64,000 nucleotides of DNA from Phycisphaerales bacterium (GTDB lineage Bacteria; Planctomycetota; Phycisphaerae; Phycisphaerales; UBA1924), in NCBI GenBank assembly GCA_019744815.1, contig JAIEUA010000011.1, forward strand, positions 62,001 to 126,000, written 5' to 3'. The notes beneath the pieces were generated by a model. The model had not been told where the DNA came from. It ran no database searches and saw nothing but the letters and a program-made list of their open reading frames with translations. A program made the translations under genes and the position numbers. Shown piece after piece: positions 8,470-16,646 of the stretch. Position 1 is the first letter of the stretch. Each line of letters starts with the position of its first letter.

Positions 8470-9003
8470 TTATCGCCCTTGACTATCAGCCCGGTTCTGA
8501 CGGGACAGATACCGAAAGACGGCGAGGAGAGCAGCTTCATCGGAGGGCTTCTGATCGCCCGCGCCGAAGCAGGCGTTGAAGGCGTCAGTCGCCTCGGCCT
8601 TGGTGACGGTGGACATCCCAAGCTGCTTCAGCGACTCGACGAGGATGTCGAGCTTGGAGGGAGCGGGCGGCGGCGGAGTCGGGTTCTTTTTCCGCGCGGA
8701 AGAACTTTGTGCGCCCAAAGGCTTTGGCCGCGACTTCAGCTTCATGTCCTCTGCGCGACCAAACTGCCGCGCGTAGAACATCACGGTCCGACCGTTGATC
8801 CCCCGATGCGTCCGCCGCACTTCGAGACAGGTCAACTGCCCCACATAGTCGTAGTACGGTCGCCGTGTCTCAGGACATTGGCATGGGGCGGGGAACACGC
8901 CCTCCTTGATGAGTTGGTGGAAGCGACTGCGGCCAAGGCCGACCAGCCGCGCCATGTCGCTGACGCTCACCGCGACTTGTCGAGGCGCGAGTTCTTCAGG
9001 CAC
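8470..9003 (-). CDS. wHTH (MerR/AlpA-like) protein with proline-rich linker
   Basis: This 177-residue protein has an N-terminal helix-turn-helix ('VSVSDMARLVGLGRSRFHQL') and a wing with 'FPAPCQCPETRRPYYDY'. A basic region, a proline-rich linker and a C-terminal helical part ('KLDILVESLKQLGMSTV') follow. Its start overlaps the stop of the RuvB-like gene by 8 bp, so the two are translated together. It lies 66 bp before the recombinase gene. Likely a recombination directionality or regulatory factor for the module. That role is inferred from fold and context. Confidence 0.65.
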   Translation of the reverse strand: MPEELAPRQVAVSVSDMARLVGLGRSRFHQLIKEGVFPAPCQCPETRRPYYDYVGQLTCLEVRRTHRGINGRTVMFYARQFGRAEDMKLKSRPKPLGAQSSSARKKNPTPPPPAPSKLDILVESLKQLGMSTVTKAEATDAFNACFGAGDQKPSDEAALLAVFRYLSRQNRADSQGR

Positions 9004-9976
9004 GATTCACCTCCGCTCCAACCTTGACCTTGCCAACGTGCGCCAAGCCCTTCTCGGTCAACAGGCGACCTTGAGGTCGGCGCTCGATCAAGTCGAGATA
9101 CACCAGTCGCTCTTCGATGACCTGACTGACGGTGCGATCAGAGACCTTCAGCTTGCTGGCGAGGACTCCAAGCCTGACTGGGCCAGAGGCATCCGCCAGG
9201 ATGCGCAGGTACTTCTGTTCGTCGAGACCCAGACCAAGAGCGTCGAGGTCTTCGAGTTGCAGCGTTCGGTCCAAATGGTCCTGGCTGATGAGCTTGAGTC
9301 CCTCCGACCGCGCGGTTCGATGCGCCGATTCAAGCAGGCGAAGCGCCAGTCGAGGGGTTCCGAAACTTCTCTGCGCAATAGGAACAAGGCATGCCTCATC
9401 GACCGCCCAACCCAGTTGCCGGATGCGTTGACGAAGGATGGCAACGAGTTCATCCTCGGCGTACGGCTGAATCTGGCAGACAAGCTTGAAACGGTCTCGG
9501 AGCGGCGACAAAAGACACTGGGGGTCAGTGGTTGCAGCCATCAGCGTGAACCTGACCGTCTCGATCTTCATCACCGAGTCTGATTGCAGACTGGTCAGGA
9601 AGACGGTGCGCTCCTCCATCGCGCGGTAGATCGCGGTCTGAGCGCCGGTCGGCAACTCATGGATCTCGTCAATGAAGAGAACAGCCTTGTCCTTCTGGGG
9701 CCGGAGCAGGAAGCCGTTGAGCATGGCAGGCGTCGAGAGCGTCTGTCCCAGCCCCTCGTAGAACTCGGAGGCAAGCTCTTTGGCCACCAACTGCGCCAGG
9801 GTAGTCTTGCCAAGCCCCGGTGGGCCAAGCAGCAACATGTGCGGAAACGGCTGATCGTCCGCGAAGGATGCATCCAGAGCAACCTTGAGGCGGTCGATGA
9901 CCTGCCGCTGCCCAATGACGTGGTTCAGCGTTGGGGGCGTACTCGGCGGAGGGTTTGGGGGGTTCTTTTCAGGCAT
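8996..9976 (-). CDS. RuvB-like Holliday-junction branch-migration AAA+ ATPase
   Basis: Start ATG 9976 gives a 326-residue protein close to RuvB length. Visible elements are Walker A 'GPPGLGKTT' (51-59), Walker B 'VLFIDEIHEL' (99-108), sensor-1 'LMAATTDP', the RuvB-like 'SPLRDRFKLV' segment and a C-terminal winged helix ('VSDRTVSQVIEERLVYL'). RuvB drives branch migration of Holliday junctions with RuvA. No ruvA or ruvC is present here, so this island paralogue probably works with host RuvAB or with the neighbouring recombinase. The upstream region carries a CTAGACTTTC motif (10008-10025). Confidence 0.82.
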   Translation of the reverse strand: MPEKNPPNPPPSTPPTLNHVIGQRQVIDRLKVALDASFADDQPFPHMLLLGPPGLGKTTLAQLVAKELASEFYEGLGQTLSTPAMLNGFLLRPQKDKAVLFIDEIHELPTGAQTAIYRAMEERTVFLTSLQSDSVMKIETVRFTLMAATTDPQCLLSPLRDRFKLVCQIQPYAEDELVAILRQRIRQLGWAVDEACLVPIAQRSFGTPRLALRLLESAHRTARSEGLKLISQDHLDRTLQLEDLDALGLGLDEQKYLRILADASGPVRLGVLASKLKVSDRTVSQVIEERLVYLDLIERRPQGRLLTEKGLAHVGKVKVGAEVNRA

Positions 9977-10007
9977 GGCTGGGTTCCATGTCCTGCAACT
10001 TTCCCGG

Positions 10008-10025
10008 TGAAAGTCTAGAGTCAGG
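10008..10025 (-). promoter_or_regulatory. CTAGACTTTC motif, copy 1
   Basis: On the minus strand this reads TCCTGACTCTAGACTTTC, 42 bp upstream of the RuvB-like start. The core and the flanking TCCTGACT are shared with four other island sites (near 11290, 11571, 11918 and 29219), each upstream of a gene. It could be a promoter half or an operator. Confidence 0.55.
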
Positions 10026-10308
10026 ATCGTGGGCCACACCACACGCCGGCACCCCTTCCAAGTCAAGCCGGGTGCCGAAAACCTCCGAAACCATCGATTC
10101 TGGCGTCACCGGAGGGGGTTCGAAGCGTCGAGGGAATGCTCGCGACGCGATGCGCCGTTGTGGCCGGGATTAGTGCGTGTGTGATCTGTGGAGCGGCTTT
10201 ACGCTCGCTGCGAGTTCGCGGCAAACGTTTTGTCCTCTGGGCAAAATGATTCCGGCTGGGCCGGGGATCGGCGACGGCAGCACAAGCAGGCCACCCCGTC
10301 CCAAACCG

Positions 10309-11274
10309 TCAGAAAGGTACTTCAGGCGGTAGCGGCGGATCGGAGTCCTGTGGTTCTGCCGCAGGCGCTTGAGGGTTGAGTTTCTGCCAGCGCCGAAGAA
10401 GGAAGCGACCAGTCGCCCGAAGCTCCGGATCCACCTTTGGGAAGACCCTCGTGTTGGGCTTCATGCCCAGCGTGACCAGCATCCGAAGCATGCTCGCCTT
10501 GTCATTCGGGAGCGGGTTCGGACTCGCCTTGCAGGTTCGTTGGATTGAATGGTCGATGAGCCGCAGGCAGAGGTTCTTCCAGTGCAGCAGCTTCTCGAAG
10601 TCGAGCGACCCGTGGTGATGCCGGAACTCGATGCGAGGAGCGCCGCCGAAGAGGTGGGTCAGATTGAACGCCCAATACCGCTCCAGCCCCGCCGAGTTCA
10701 AGACCTGGCTGAACTGCTGAAGCCGAGTACATGGATGCAGCAGCTTCGCCTTGTTCGGCAGACGCTTGCAGTACTGGTTGTCCCGCCGCGAGGGCGCAAC
10801 CAGACCAAAGACGACCGCCTCGAACCGATGGGCAAGGTTGTAGAACGACCTGATGACCGCCGGCGTCTCTTTCGCTTCACGGAACTCGATGTGCAGGTGG
10901 ACTGCCGTGCTGGTGTTCTGCCTCGCGCCCAAGTACCGGCAGAGGTCGCAGAGCTTCTTGACGACGCGATTGAAGTCATCGCTTCCGGTGAGGATGCGGG
11001 TCTTGACCTCTACAGGCACCCATTCGATACCTTGGTACTGAGTCTCTCCTCGAATGCTGCTGTCGCTCTCGATCACCACGTCGTACCCATCAGGTACAGG
11101 ACTGTGGGAGTAGTTGCGGGCCACCGCTCGCAGCCCGTTGACGCTCAGGATGTCGGCCATCTTGGACCGCAGGTCGTGAGCTTGTCCGCCTCCGATCAGC
11201 GGCACCGCCATCTCGATTTCAATTCCCATTCTGCGAGAGCGATTCAGCGAGGACATCAGCATCCCACAGCACAC
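10309..11274 (-). CDS. Amidoligase-family protein (carboxylate-amine ligase fold)
   Basis: This is a 321-residue protein if the first ATG is used. Internal ATGs at 11256 and 11229 are also possible, since no clear ribosome binding site decides between them. Amidoligase family signatures are visible: 'MGIEIEMAVP' (about 16-25), 'VIESDSSIRG' (about 66-75), 'TAVHLHIEF' (about 122-130) and 'RIEFRHHHGSLD' (about 213-224), matching the acidic and histidine metal/ATP residues of the glutamine synthetase-like COOH-NH2 ligases. The C-terminus is proline-rich. Members join an amine to a carboxylate of a peptide or wall component, or of a tagged protein. The substrate here is unknown. A CTAGACTTCC motif lies just upstream. 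Confidence 0.72.
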   Translation of the reverse strand: MCCGMLMSSLNRSRRMGIEIEMAVPLIGGGQAHDLRSKMADILSVNGLRAVARNYSHSPVPDGYDVVIESDSSIRGETQYQGIEWVPVEVKTRILTGSDDFNRVVKKLCDLCRYLGARQNTSTAVHLHIEFREAKETPAVIRSFYNLAHRFEAVVFGLVAPSRRDNQYCKRLPNKAKLLHPCTRLQQFSQVLNSAGLERYWAFNLTHLFGGAPRIEFRHHHGSLDFEKLLHWKNLCLRLIDHSIQRTCKASPNPLPNDKASMLRMLVTLGMKPNTRVFPKVDPELRATGRFLLRRWQKLNPQAPAAEPQDSDPPLPPEVPF

Positions 11275-11280
11275 CGCAGC

Positions 11281-11298
11281 GGAAGTCTAGAGGCAGGA
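11281..11298 (-). promoter_or_regulatory. CTAGACTTTC motif, copy 2
   Basis: On the minus strand this reads TCCTGCCTCTAGACTTCC, directly before the amidoligase gene. It differs from copy 4 at two positions. It lies so close to the first ATG (16 bp) that a later start is plausible if the motif is a promoter element. Confidence 0.5.
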
Positions 11299-11563
11299 CT
11301 GTTCCTCACCCCTCCGATTCAGTCTCACTCAAAACGATTTCGCCAGCCACCCCATACCCCCAGGAGGGGGCCGGTGATTTCAAAAGGATGGTTACGCGGC
11401 GGAGGTAGCCTCTCGCATGCGCCGCTACGGCCTCCGTCTTGTCGGACTCGAAGGTGTGCCGCCCGCTGCTTGACGGTTTTGGGCATTTCCTTGTCTTATG
11501 GCGCTTCCTGACGCCGCTGGCGACTGTTTGGCCCGTATGGCTCCACGAAGCAGCGATATTCAA

Positions 11564-11580
11564 GCTGACGCTAGACTTTC
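11564..11580 (+). promoter_or_regulatory. CTAGACTTTC motif, copy 3, with 78-nt leader
   Basis: GCTGACGCTAGACTTTC lies with its core 78 bp before ATG 11649. It is followed by GGTTCTTGAAGGGC and a CCGCC...GGTGG hairpin. The same order and the same 78-bp distance occur for copy 4. Confidence 0.58.
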
Positions 11581-11648
11581 TGCTGGTTCTTGAAGGGCAT
11601 GGAGCCGCCGTTTCGGTGGGGCCGTTCACAGACATCGGAGCAAGCCTA

Positions 11649-11915
11649 ATGCCCAAAACCATCACCGTCCGCGACGAGTGCATCGCCCTTGAACTCGACG
11701 AGCCGCAACTCGGCATCCTTGATCGTGCCTTGAAAGGCTTCGGCAAGTCCCTCGAAGCCGCCCGCGACATGGGCGTCATCACCCACGAGACATTCTGCGC
11801 GAAGGCCGACCGCGCCCGCGTCGTCCAGTACCTCGTCTACGAAGCTCAGGAGAAGTTCGAGACGGCAAAGCGTCATCAGGCTGCCCCGCCGGCGTCCGAA
11901 GAGGCCCCTTCCTGA
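11649..11915 (+). CDS. Small hypothetical protein, 88 residues
   Basis: ATG 11649 begins 'MPKTITVRDECIALELDEP'. The frame is open well upstream, but the upstream residues look non-coding and the leader motif sits there. The sequence is helical and acidic in the middle ('LGILDRALKGFGKSLEAARDMG'), with 'RARVVQYLVYEAQEKFETA' and an alanine/proline tail. No recognised family. It is likely a cytoplasmic accessory protein of the island. Its stop codon lies within copy 4 of the leader motif. Confidence 0.55.
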   Translation: MPKTITVRDECIALELDEPQLGILDRALKGFGKSLEAARDMGVITHETFCAKADRARVVQYLVYEAQEKFETAKRHQAAPPASEEAPS

Positions 11916-11928
11916 CTCTAGACTTTCG
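11910..11928 (+). promoter_or_regulatory. CTAGACTTTC motif, copy 4, with 78-nt leader
   Basis: TCCTGACTCTAGACTTTCG starts inside the last codons of the preceding gene. Its core is 78 bp before ATG 11996 and is followed by GGTTCTGAAGGGC and the hairpin GCCGCC-GTT-GGCGGC. This parallels copy 3 closely. Confidence 0.58.
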
Positions 11929-11995
11929 CGACGGTTCTGAAGGGCAACGCCGCCGCCGTTGGCGGCAGTTCAACGAGCCTTTTGGAGCCTTCCCG

Positions 11996-12154
11996 ATGTC
12001 CGTCTACCAGCAGTATCTGGTCACCATTCGCACCAAGTCCGACACGATTCAGGTCACCATCTCCGCGATGGACAGCGGCAGCGCCGCCCGCGCCGCGCAG
12101 TCGATGTACCCCGGTTCGACGGTGACCCGAATCGAGCAGATCGGTCCTGGCTGA
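11996..12154 (+). CDS. Very small protein, 52 residues
   Basis: ATG 11996 is preceded by GGAG about 8 bp upstream. The product reads 'MSVYQQYLVTIRTKSDTIQV' and then 'TISAMDSGSAARAAQSMYPG', ending '...RIEQIGPG' at TGA 12152-12154. The alternating beta and helix pattern resembles small single-stranded or modular phage proteins, but I do not recognise a family. The leader shared with the preceding gene supports expression. Confidence 0.55.
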   Translation: MSVYQQYLVTIRTKSDTIQVTISAMDSGSAARAAQSMYPGSTVTRIEQIGPG

Positions 12155-12160
12155 ACTAGT

Positions 12161-12421
12161 TCACGACTTGGCTCGTCGCTTCTTGGTCTTCCCTTCGGCG
12201 ACCTTGCCGCTTCGTCTTGCCGTCACCGCAGCCAACATCGCGGCCTCGACACGAGGAGCATCGAGATCGTTGAGGCGAACCGCTCCATTCAGCCATACCA
12301 GATAGTCTGGATCGTCCTTGACGATCTCTCCGAGAGGTCGTCCACAGTACTTGCCGAATCGCAGTCTCCACTTCTCCCAGCCGCTGTCGCTTGTCCATAT
12401 CAGTCGGTTCTTGTTGATCAT
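12161..12421 (-). CDS. Exonuclease X C-terminal/DUF3820-like small protein
   Basis: ATG 12421 gives 86 residues, and a longer start at 12469 adds a doubtful cysteine-rich segment. The diagnostic stretch is 'RFGKYCGRPLGEIVKDDPDYLVWL', matching the FGKYxGxxLxEIxxxDPxYLxWL pattern of the exodeoxyribonuclease X C-terminal and DUF3820 domain. Such small domains occur in phages and islands next to recombination or replication genes. A basic C-terminus ('KTKKRRAKS') could bind nucleic acid. Its stop faces that of the 52-residue gene across 6 bp. Confidence 0.68.
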   Translation of the reverse strand: MINKNRLIWTSDSGWEKWRLRFGKYCGRPLGEIVKDDPDYLVWLNGAVRLNDLDAPRVEAAMLAAVTARRSGKVAEGKTKKRRAKS

Positions 12422-12483
12422 GCCAACAAATCGACAAGAGCAGGCGAGACAGACTCGCCTTGCACACAAGCCGAAGTGATGCG

Positions 12484-12966
12484 TTACGCTGCGTTCCAGT
12501 CGATGAACCCAGTCGGCGGCGCTTCGGGAGGTTTTGGCTGTGGACGAGTTCTCTTGCGCGCGGCCTTGGCGGCAGCCTCTTCGGCTTCGATCTCGGTCAC
12601 CTTCTCCTGAATCGCGAAGGTCTGCAATGGGAATCTGACCGCTGAGTAAAATGACCCGCCGTACTGAGCGTCGTACACCCAGATCGCGGCGTACCTTCCG
12701 ACAGCCTCCTGGACCGTCTTCTCAGTCACCCTGTAAGCCTGAAGGAAGGCGTCGAAGAACGGCTTGGCTTTCTGGTTTGAGTGAACGATGGCGACGAGCT
12801 TTGTGCCGTCAAGCTCGCTGCCGTGATGATCGATCAACAACTCGATGTTGAGGGTGGTCGCTCCATCCTCGCGGGGTGAGGCTCTGACTCGCAGCACCTT
12901 GGCCAGATACATGCCTGACTTGATGATCGGATTGCCGTACAACGCTGGGTATCCTGATTGGTCCAT
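12484..12966 (-). CDS. Phage DUF669-like protein, possible ssDNA-binding
   Basis: This 160-residue protein resembles DUF669-type phage replication accessory proteins in its layout ('SGMYLAKVLRVRASPREDG', 'TLNIELLIDHHGSELDGTK', 'AFLQAYRVTEKTVQEAVGR'). It ends in an alanine/lysine and proline-rich tail with an acidic tip, similar to single-strand binding proteins. The family assignment is tentative. AAAGGAGT lies about 9 bp upstream of its ATG. A 9+9 bp palindrome immediately upstream is a likely operator. Confidence 0.55.
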   Translation of the reverse strand: MDQSGYPALYGNPIIKSGMYLAKVLRVRASPREDGATTLNIELLIDHHGSELDGTKLVAIVHSNQKAKPFFDAFLQAYRVTEKTVQEAVGRYAAIWVYDAQYGGSFYSAVRFPLQTFAIQEKVTEIEAEEAAAKAARKRTRPQPKPPEAPPTGFIDWNAA

Positions 12967-12982
12967 GAATGACTCCTTTGTG

Positions 12983-13009
12983 CCTGTTAACTATGAATTA
13001 GTTAACAGG
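12983..13009. promoter_or_regulatory. Perfect inverted repeat operator candidate
   Basis: CCTGTTAAC (12983-12991) and GTTAACAGG (13001-13009) are perfect 9-bp arms around a 9-bp AT-rich spacer, 17 bp upstream of the minus-strand gene at 12484-12966. Size and position fit a phage-type repressor site. Confidence 0.6.
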
Positions 13010-13787
13010 TTCTACTAGACGAGTCTGGACTCCTTCCTTTGCGCTCCACTTTTCTGTGGCTTGCCTCCTTTCCGACCAGTCGGATACCGCAGACGTGAAG
13101 ACGCTAAGGATTTTTTCAGCAATAGTCGAAGAGTGTGTATCAGATGTCCAATCTGTACAACATGAACTCACGCTGCTCGGAGCGTTTACCCCGTGAAGGG
13201 AGCCGAGACGGAGGACTAGGTAAGCAGAGGCGTTGGGACATCCGCCTCTCTCCTCTTTTTCTTGGCGCGCCATGTCATTCTGGGCATGGTTAGCCATGAA
13301 CGGCCTCTTACCCAGGCTACGGTCGCAAGGCGAATGGGATGATGTCCCCCAGCAGCTTGACTCCGAAAGGAGACCTTTGCGATGACGAGTACCAAGAGCG
13401 GTACATCTGCTGGGGTGGTCTGAGCTAGGGACATTGCGCTTTTGTACAGCGTGCCGCGCAGCAGAGGCTGTGACCATCGCTCGCTGGCGCTCGGATGGTC
13501 CCATCCTGTATGAATGTATATGAAAGGATGCTCGGTTCGACGGTGAGGCTCTGGGAACCGTCGAAGCGGCAAGTCAACTGCGAAGCAGTTGACGATCAAC
13601 CCACCAGCTTCACCGACCACCAAAGAACCGATCCTTACCTCTGCCGCGCAACCTCACCGCGCCCCCCCCGCCGCCAGCACCCCTTCAGCATGGGAAACTG
13701 CGCTCGCAGACAATCAGTTTACTGTCCAACTCTTGCGCGAATAATTCGGCGCGCAACAGTGTGTGATGCTCTCATCGTGTCATCTCA
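13010..13787. other. Non-coding, partly AT-rich region with hairpins
   Basis: About 780 bp without a convincing protein gene. Open frames exist but have serine/arginine-rich shadow composition. Two strong hairpins lie together: TTCGACGGT/ACCGTCGAA (13536-13565) and GTCAACTGC-GAA-GCAGTTGAC (13573-13593). An eight-base C run occurs near 13664. The region could hold a small RNA or the 5' control region of the leftward gene. Confidence 0.5.
13536..13593. ncRNA. Pair of adjacent hairpins, possible structured RNA
   Basis: Stem 1 has 9-bp perfect arms (13536-13544 and 13557-13565) with a 12-nt loop. Stem 2 has 9-bp perfect arms (13573-13581 and 13585-13593) with a GAA loop. They are 7 bp apart and lie in a gene-free region. 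There is no U-tract after either, so they are not simple terminators. Strand and function unknown. Confidence 0.3.
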
Positions 13788-16643
13788 TCACTTCTTCGCT
13801 GGCGGAAGAACTCGGCAGGACGCCGCCAACCCAGCCAGATTCATGTTGTCCTTGATCTTGTCGTGAGGGATAAGCAGGTACTCCCAAGGCTTGCCGCCCT
13901 GCTCCTTGGCATGAACGCTGGCGTGTTCGCACCAGACCGCGCCCGCCTTGGCCTTGGCTTGGACGATCTCGTCATTCATCTCTGTCGCTCGCTTCGGCTC
14001 GCAGAGGTATTTCTTGTCCTTTGTCTCGACAACGAAGTCGGGTTCGTATCCCTCGCCGCTCTTGTAGTCGATACGTAGCTGTCCCTTTGGCGGCTTGCAC
14101 CACTTCAGGACCGTCGCGTCATCCTCCAAAAGCACCGACATTCTGCGCTCGCTGTCCGAGTCGAACTTCTGGCGGGTGTAGAGGCATTTTTCGAAGCCTT
14201 CGAACAGCAGGGATCGGATGTAGAGCTTGTCCTCTATCGGCGTCCTGAAGAAGCGGACTTTCTCATCCGCCGGCGTGGTGAAGCTCCCAGCCTTCAGCGT
14301 CTCGAACCCTTTGCTGACCACCGCCTCGAACTCGGTCTCGTCAGGGTCGGAGTAGTGCTGCTCCATTTGACTGTGGATGATGTTGACCAGTTGGTGCTGG
14401 TGGTACTGAAGGACGTTCTTGACGGCCTCTTCGTTGGGGAGGTACGACCGCAGATGCTTGACCATCTGCTCCGCGAGCTTGTAGAGAAGCTCGGAGGTGG
14501 TCGAGTAGTCCACATCGTCAAAGTCGATCAGCCCTCGGACCAAGTAGTCCTCCAGGCGATCCTCCTCCACTATGCCGGTCCCTCTCGCCAGCATCTCGAC
14601 GCGATTGTCGTCGAGGTACTTCATCAAGATGTTGTCGTCTACCGGCTGAAGGCGAACCGTCTTGACATCGAGGTTGAAGTCCTTGAACCCGAGTTGGTCG
14701 CCAGCGCCCTCCTTCGGAACAACGACGATGCGCGGCACGTCGATGGTGTTCTCGATGTACAGGGCCGTCGTCTTGGCGACGATCTTCGCCACATCCACCG
14801 GCGCAATCACGCCATCTAACGTCGGCTGAGCGGGCGTGACCAGCGTTGCCACCTTCGCGGCGATCTGCTTCTGGATCTCAGGCTTGGTCAGGTCCGCCGA
14901 CTTCTTGAGCGTCTCGAACTGCCTGATGACCGTCAGCGTCGCCTGCGCCGCCTCAACTTCCTCGCGATTCTCGAATAGAGCCGCCTGCGTTGGCTTGGCC
15001 CCATCCTTGCTCGCCGGAGTTTTTTCCGCGCCCAAGGAAATCTTGTTGGCCAAGGTGGTCTCGACGATCACCACTTGTGACTTCTGCTCGGGGACGTAGA
15101 CGACCTCAAACTTGGACTTCAGCAGAGAATCAGCCTTGTTGGCCTCATCCACGATCTCCTGGAATCGGTCATGGGCCACAATCGTCAGGCGGTCAACCGC
15201 CGGAACGCCGACTCGCCGCCCATACGGCAGGCGTAGGCCGCGTCCAATCGACTGCTCCACCAGCGTCCGCGAGTCGGCAGTCCTCAAGGGAACGATGGTG
15301 TAGAGGTTCGTCACATCCCAGCCCTCTTTGAGCATGTTGACGTGGATGACAATCTCGACTGGGTTGTCCGCCCTCTCGACCTCCAACAGCTTCTGAACCG
15401 TCTCATCCTTCTCCGCCGCTCCCTGCTCGGAGTGAACGACGATGGCCTTCCCCTTGTACTGCCCTTGGAAGAAGTCGTCCGCCTCGATGGTCTTGCGTAA
15501 CTCCTCCGCATGCTCGACGTTCTTGGCGACGACCAGAACGAACGGCTTGACGTATCTGACGCCCGCCTGCACCGCGTAGGCCGTCAGGTGGACCTTGGTG
15601 TCCTCATGGATTCTGATGCCGTCTTCAAGCTTGAGCTTCTCCAGCCCCTTCTCGTCGTAGTTCTTCTTGTCGAAGTTCTGCCGCGTCGCCACAGCGGGCT
15701 GCTTGACGAACCCGTCTTTGAGCGCCAGTGACAAAGGGTAGCTGTAGATGACGTTCTTGAACGGAACGGCCCCTTTGGCGCTCTCGACCTGCGGCGTCGC
15801 CGTCAGTTCTAGCCCCAGGATCGGCTTCAACTCGTTGATGGCCTTGACCCCGGCGCTCGCCCGATACCGGTGGCTCTCGTCCATCAGCAGCACAAGGTCG
15901 GGGAGCTTGGAGAGATACTCGAAGTAGCTCTCGCCGATGTACTCCTGGAGCCGCTTGATCCGAGGCTCCTTGCCGCCTCGGACTTCGCTGTTGATCTTTG
16001 AGATGTTGAAGATGTTGATGTGAATCGCCCCCTCGGTCATGGCCCCGAAGAGTCGCTGCTGTCGGATCTGGATGTCACCGCGTAAGGCGAAGCTGCTCGA
16101 CATGCCCGTCGTCGAACCGCTCGCCGCCGCCGAATCAACTGCCGCCTCGGCACGAATGCCGCGACCGCTCTCGTAGTTGTCGCCGGTGATGATCTCGGGC
16201 GGGTTGGTCACAAACTCGCTGATGCCTTGGAAGACGTACTTGGCGTTGCCAGGCGTGAAGTCGGCGATCAGCTTGTTGTAGATCGTCAGGTTCGGCGCGA
16301 GGACGAAGAAGTGCCGGATGCCCTCGACGAGGTGCAGGTAGGCGATGAACGCTCCCATGAGCCTCGTCTTGCCCACACCGGTCGCCAAAGCAAAGCAGAG
16401 CGATGGGAAGTCGCGCTCGAAGTCTGCGAAGTTGCTGTTTTGCGGAAACTCGGCCTTGACCGCCGCCAGGGCCGCCGCGAGTTCCTCGGGCGAGTTGGTC
16501 TTGTCCAGCGGTAGCACATCGCAGAGGCGGGCGAGAATGTCCAGCGACACCCGCTGCGGGTCGCGCAGGGAGAGCCGGTTGGAGATCATGTTGACCTTGG
16601 GGAACGTCGAGGTGAAGGTCGGTCCGTGGGAGGGGGAGGACAT
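13788..16643 (-). CDS. Type III restriction enzyme Res-like subunit (helicase-nuclease)
   Basis: This 951-residue protein has superfamily 2 helicase motifs: Walker A 'ATGVGKT' (87-93), 'MDESH' (254-258), 'ELTATPQ' as motif III, and 'QSIGRGLRLPYGRR' as motif VI. Near the C-terminus 'EPDFVVETKDKKYLCEPKRA' is a PD-(D/E)XK-type nuclease motif, where the final E-x-K appears as EPK. It starts 3 bp after the stop of the Mod-like gene, so the two form an operon. In type III systems Res pairs with Mod for ATP-dependent cleavage of unmodified DNA at head-to-head sites. Length fits the family (about 900-1000). Confidence 0.85.
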   Translation of the reverse strand: MSSPSHGPTFTSTFPKVNMISNRLSLRDPQRVSLDILARLCDVLPLDKTNSPEELAAALAAVKAEFPQNSNFADFERDFPSLCFALATGVGKTRLMGAFIAYLHLVEGIRHFFVLAPNLTIYNKLIADFTPGNAKYVFQGISEFVTNPPEIITGDNYESGRGIRAEAAVDSAAASGSTTGMSSSFALRGDIQIRQQRLFGAMTEGAIHINIFNISKINSEVRGGKEPRIKRLQEYIGESYFEYLSKLPDLVLLMDESHRYRASAGVKAINELKPILGLELTATPQVESAKGAVPFKNVIYSYPLSLALKDGFVKQPAVATRQNFDKKNYDEKGLEKLKLEDGIRIHEDTKVHLTAYAVQAGVRYVKPFVLVVAKNVEHAEELRKTIEADDFFQGQYKGKAIVVHSEQGAAEKDETVQKLLEVERADNPVEIVIHVNMLKEGWDVTNLYTIVPLRTADSRTLVEQSIGRGLRLPYGRRVGVPAVDRLTIVAHDRFQEIVDEANKADSLLKSKFEVVYVPEQKSQVVIVETTLANKISLGAEKTPASKDGAKPTQAALFENREEVEAAQATLTVIRQFETLKKSADLTKPEIQKQIAAKVATLVTPAQPTLDGVIAPVDVAKIVAKTTALYIENTIDVPRIVVVPKEGAGDQLGFKDFNLDVKTVRLQPVDDNILMKYLDDNRVEMLARGTGIVEEDRLEDYLVRGLIDFDDVDYSTTSELLYKLAEQMVKHLRSYLPNEEAVKNVLQYHQHQLVNIIHSQMEQHYSDPDETEFEAVVSKGFETLKAGSFTTPADEKVRFFRTPIEDKLYIRSLLFEGFEKCLYTRQKFDSDSERRMSVLLEDDATVLKWCKPPKGQLRIDYKSGEGYEPDFVVETKDKKYLCEPKRATEMNDEIVQAKAKAGAVWCEHASVHAKEQGGKPWEYLLIPHDKIKDNMNLAGLAASCRVLPPAKK

Positions 16644-16646
16644 GGC

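Noticed and set aside
12998..13623. Overlapping minus-strand open frames of 135 and 168 codons
   Set aside because: Ser/Arg/Cys-rich composition, no start signal, and overlap with hairpins and the operator palindrome; they look like chance frames.
13668..13700. Possible CRISPR-like or tandem repeat near the C run
   Set aside because: No regularly spaced repeats are present here or elsewhere in the window; no cas genes.
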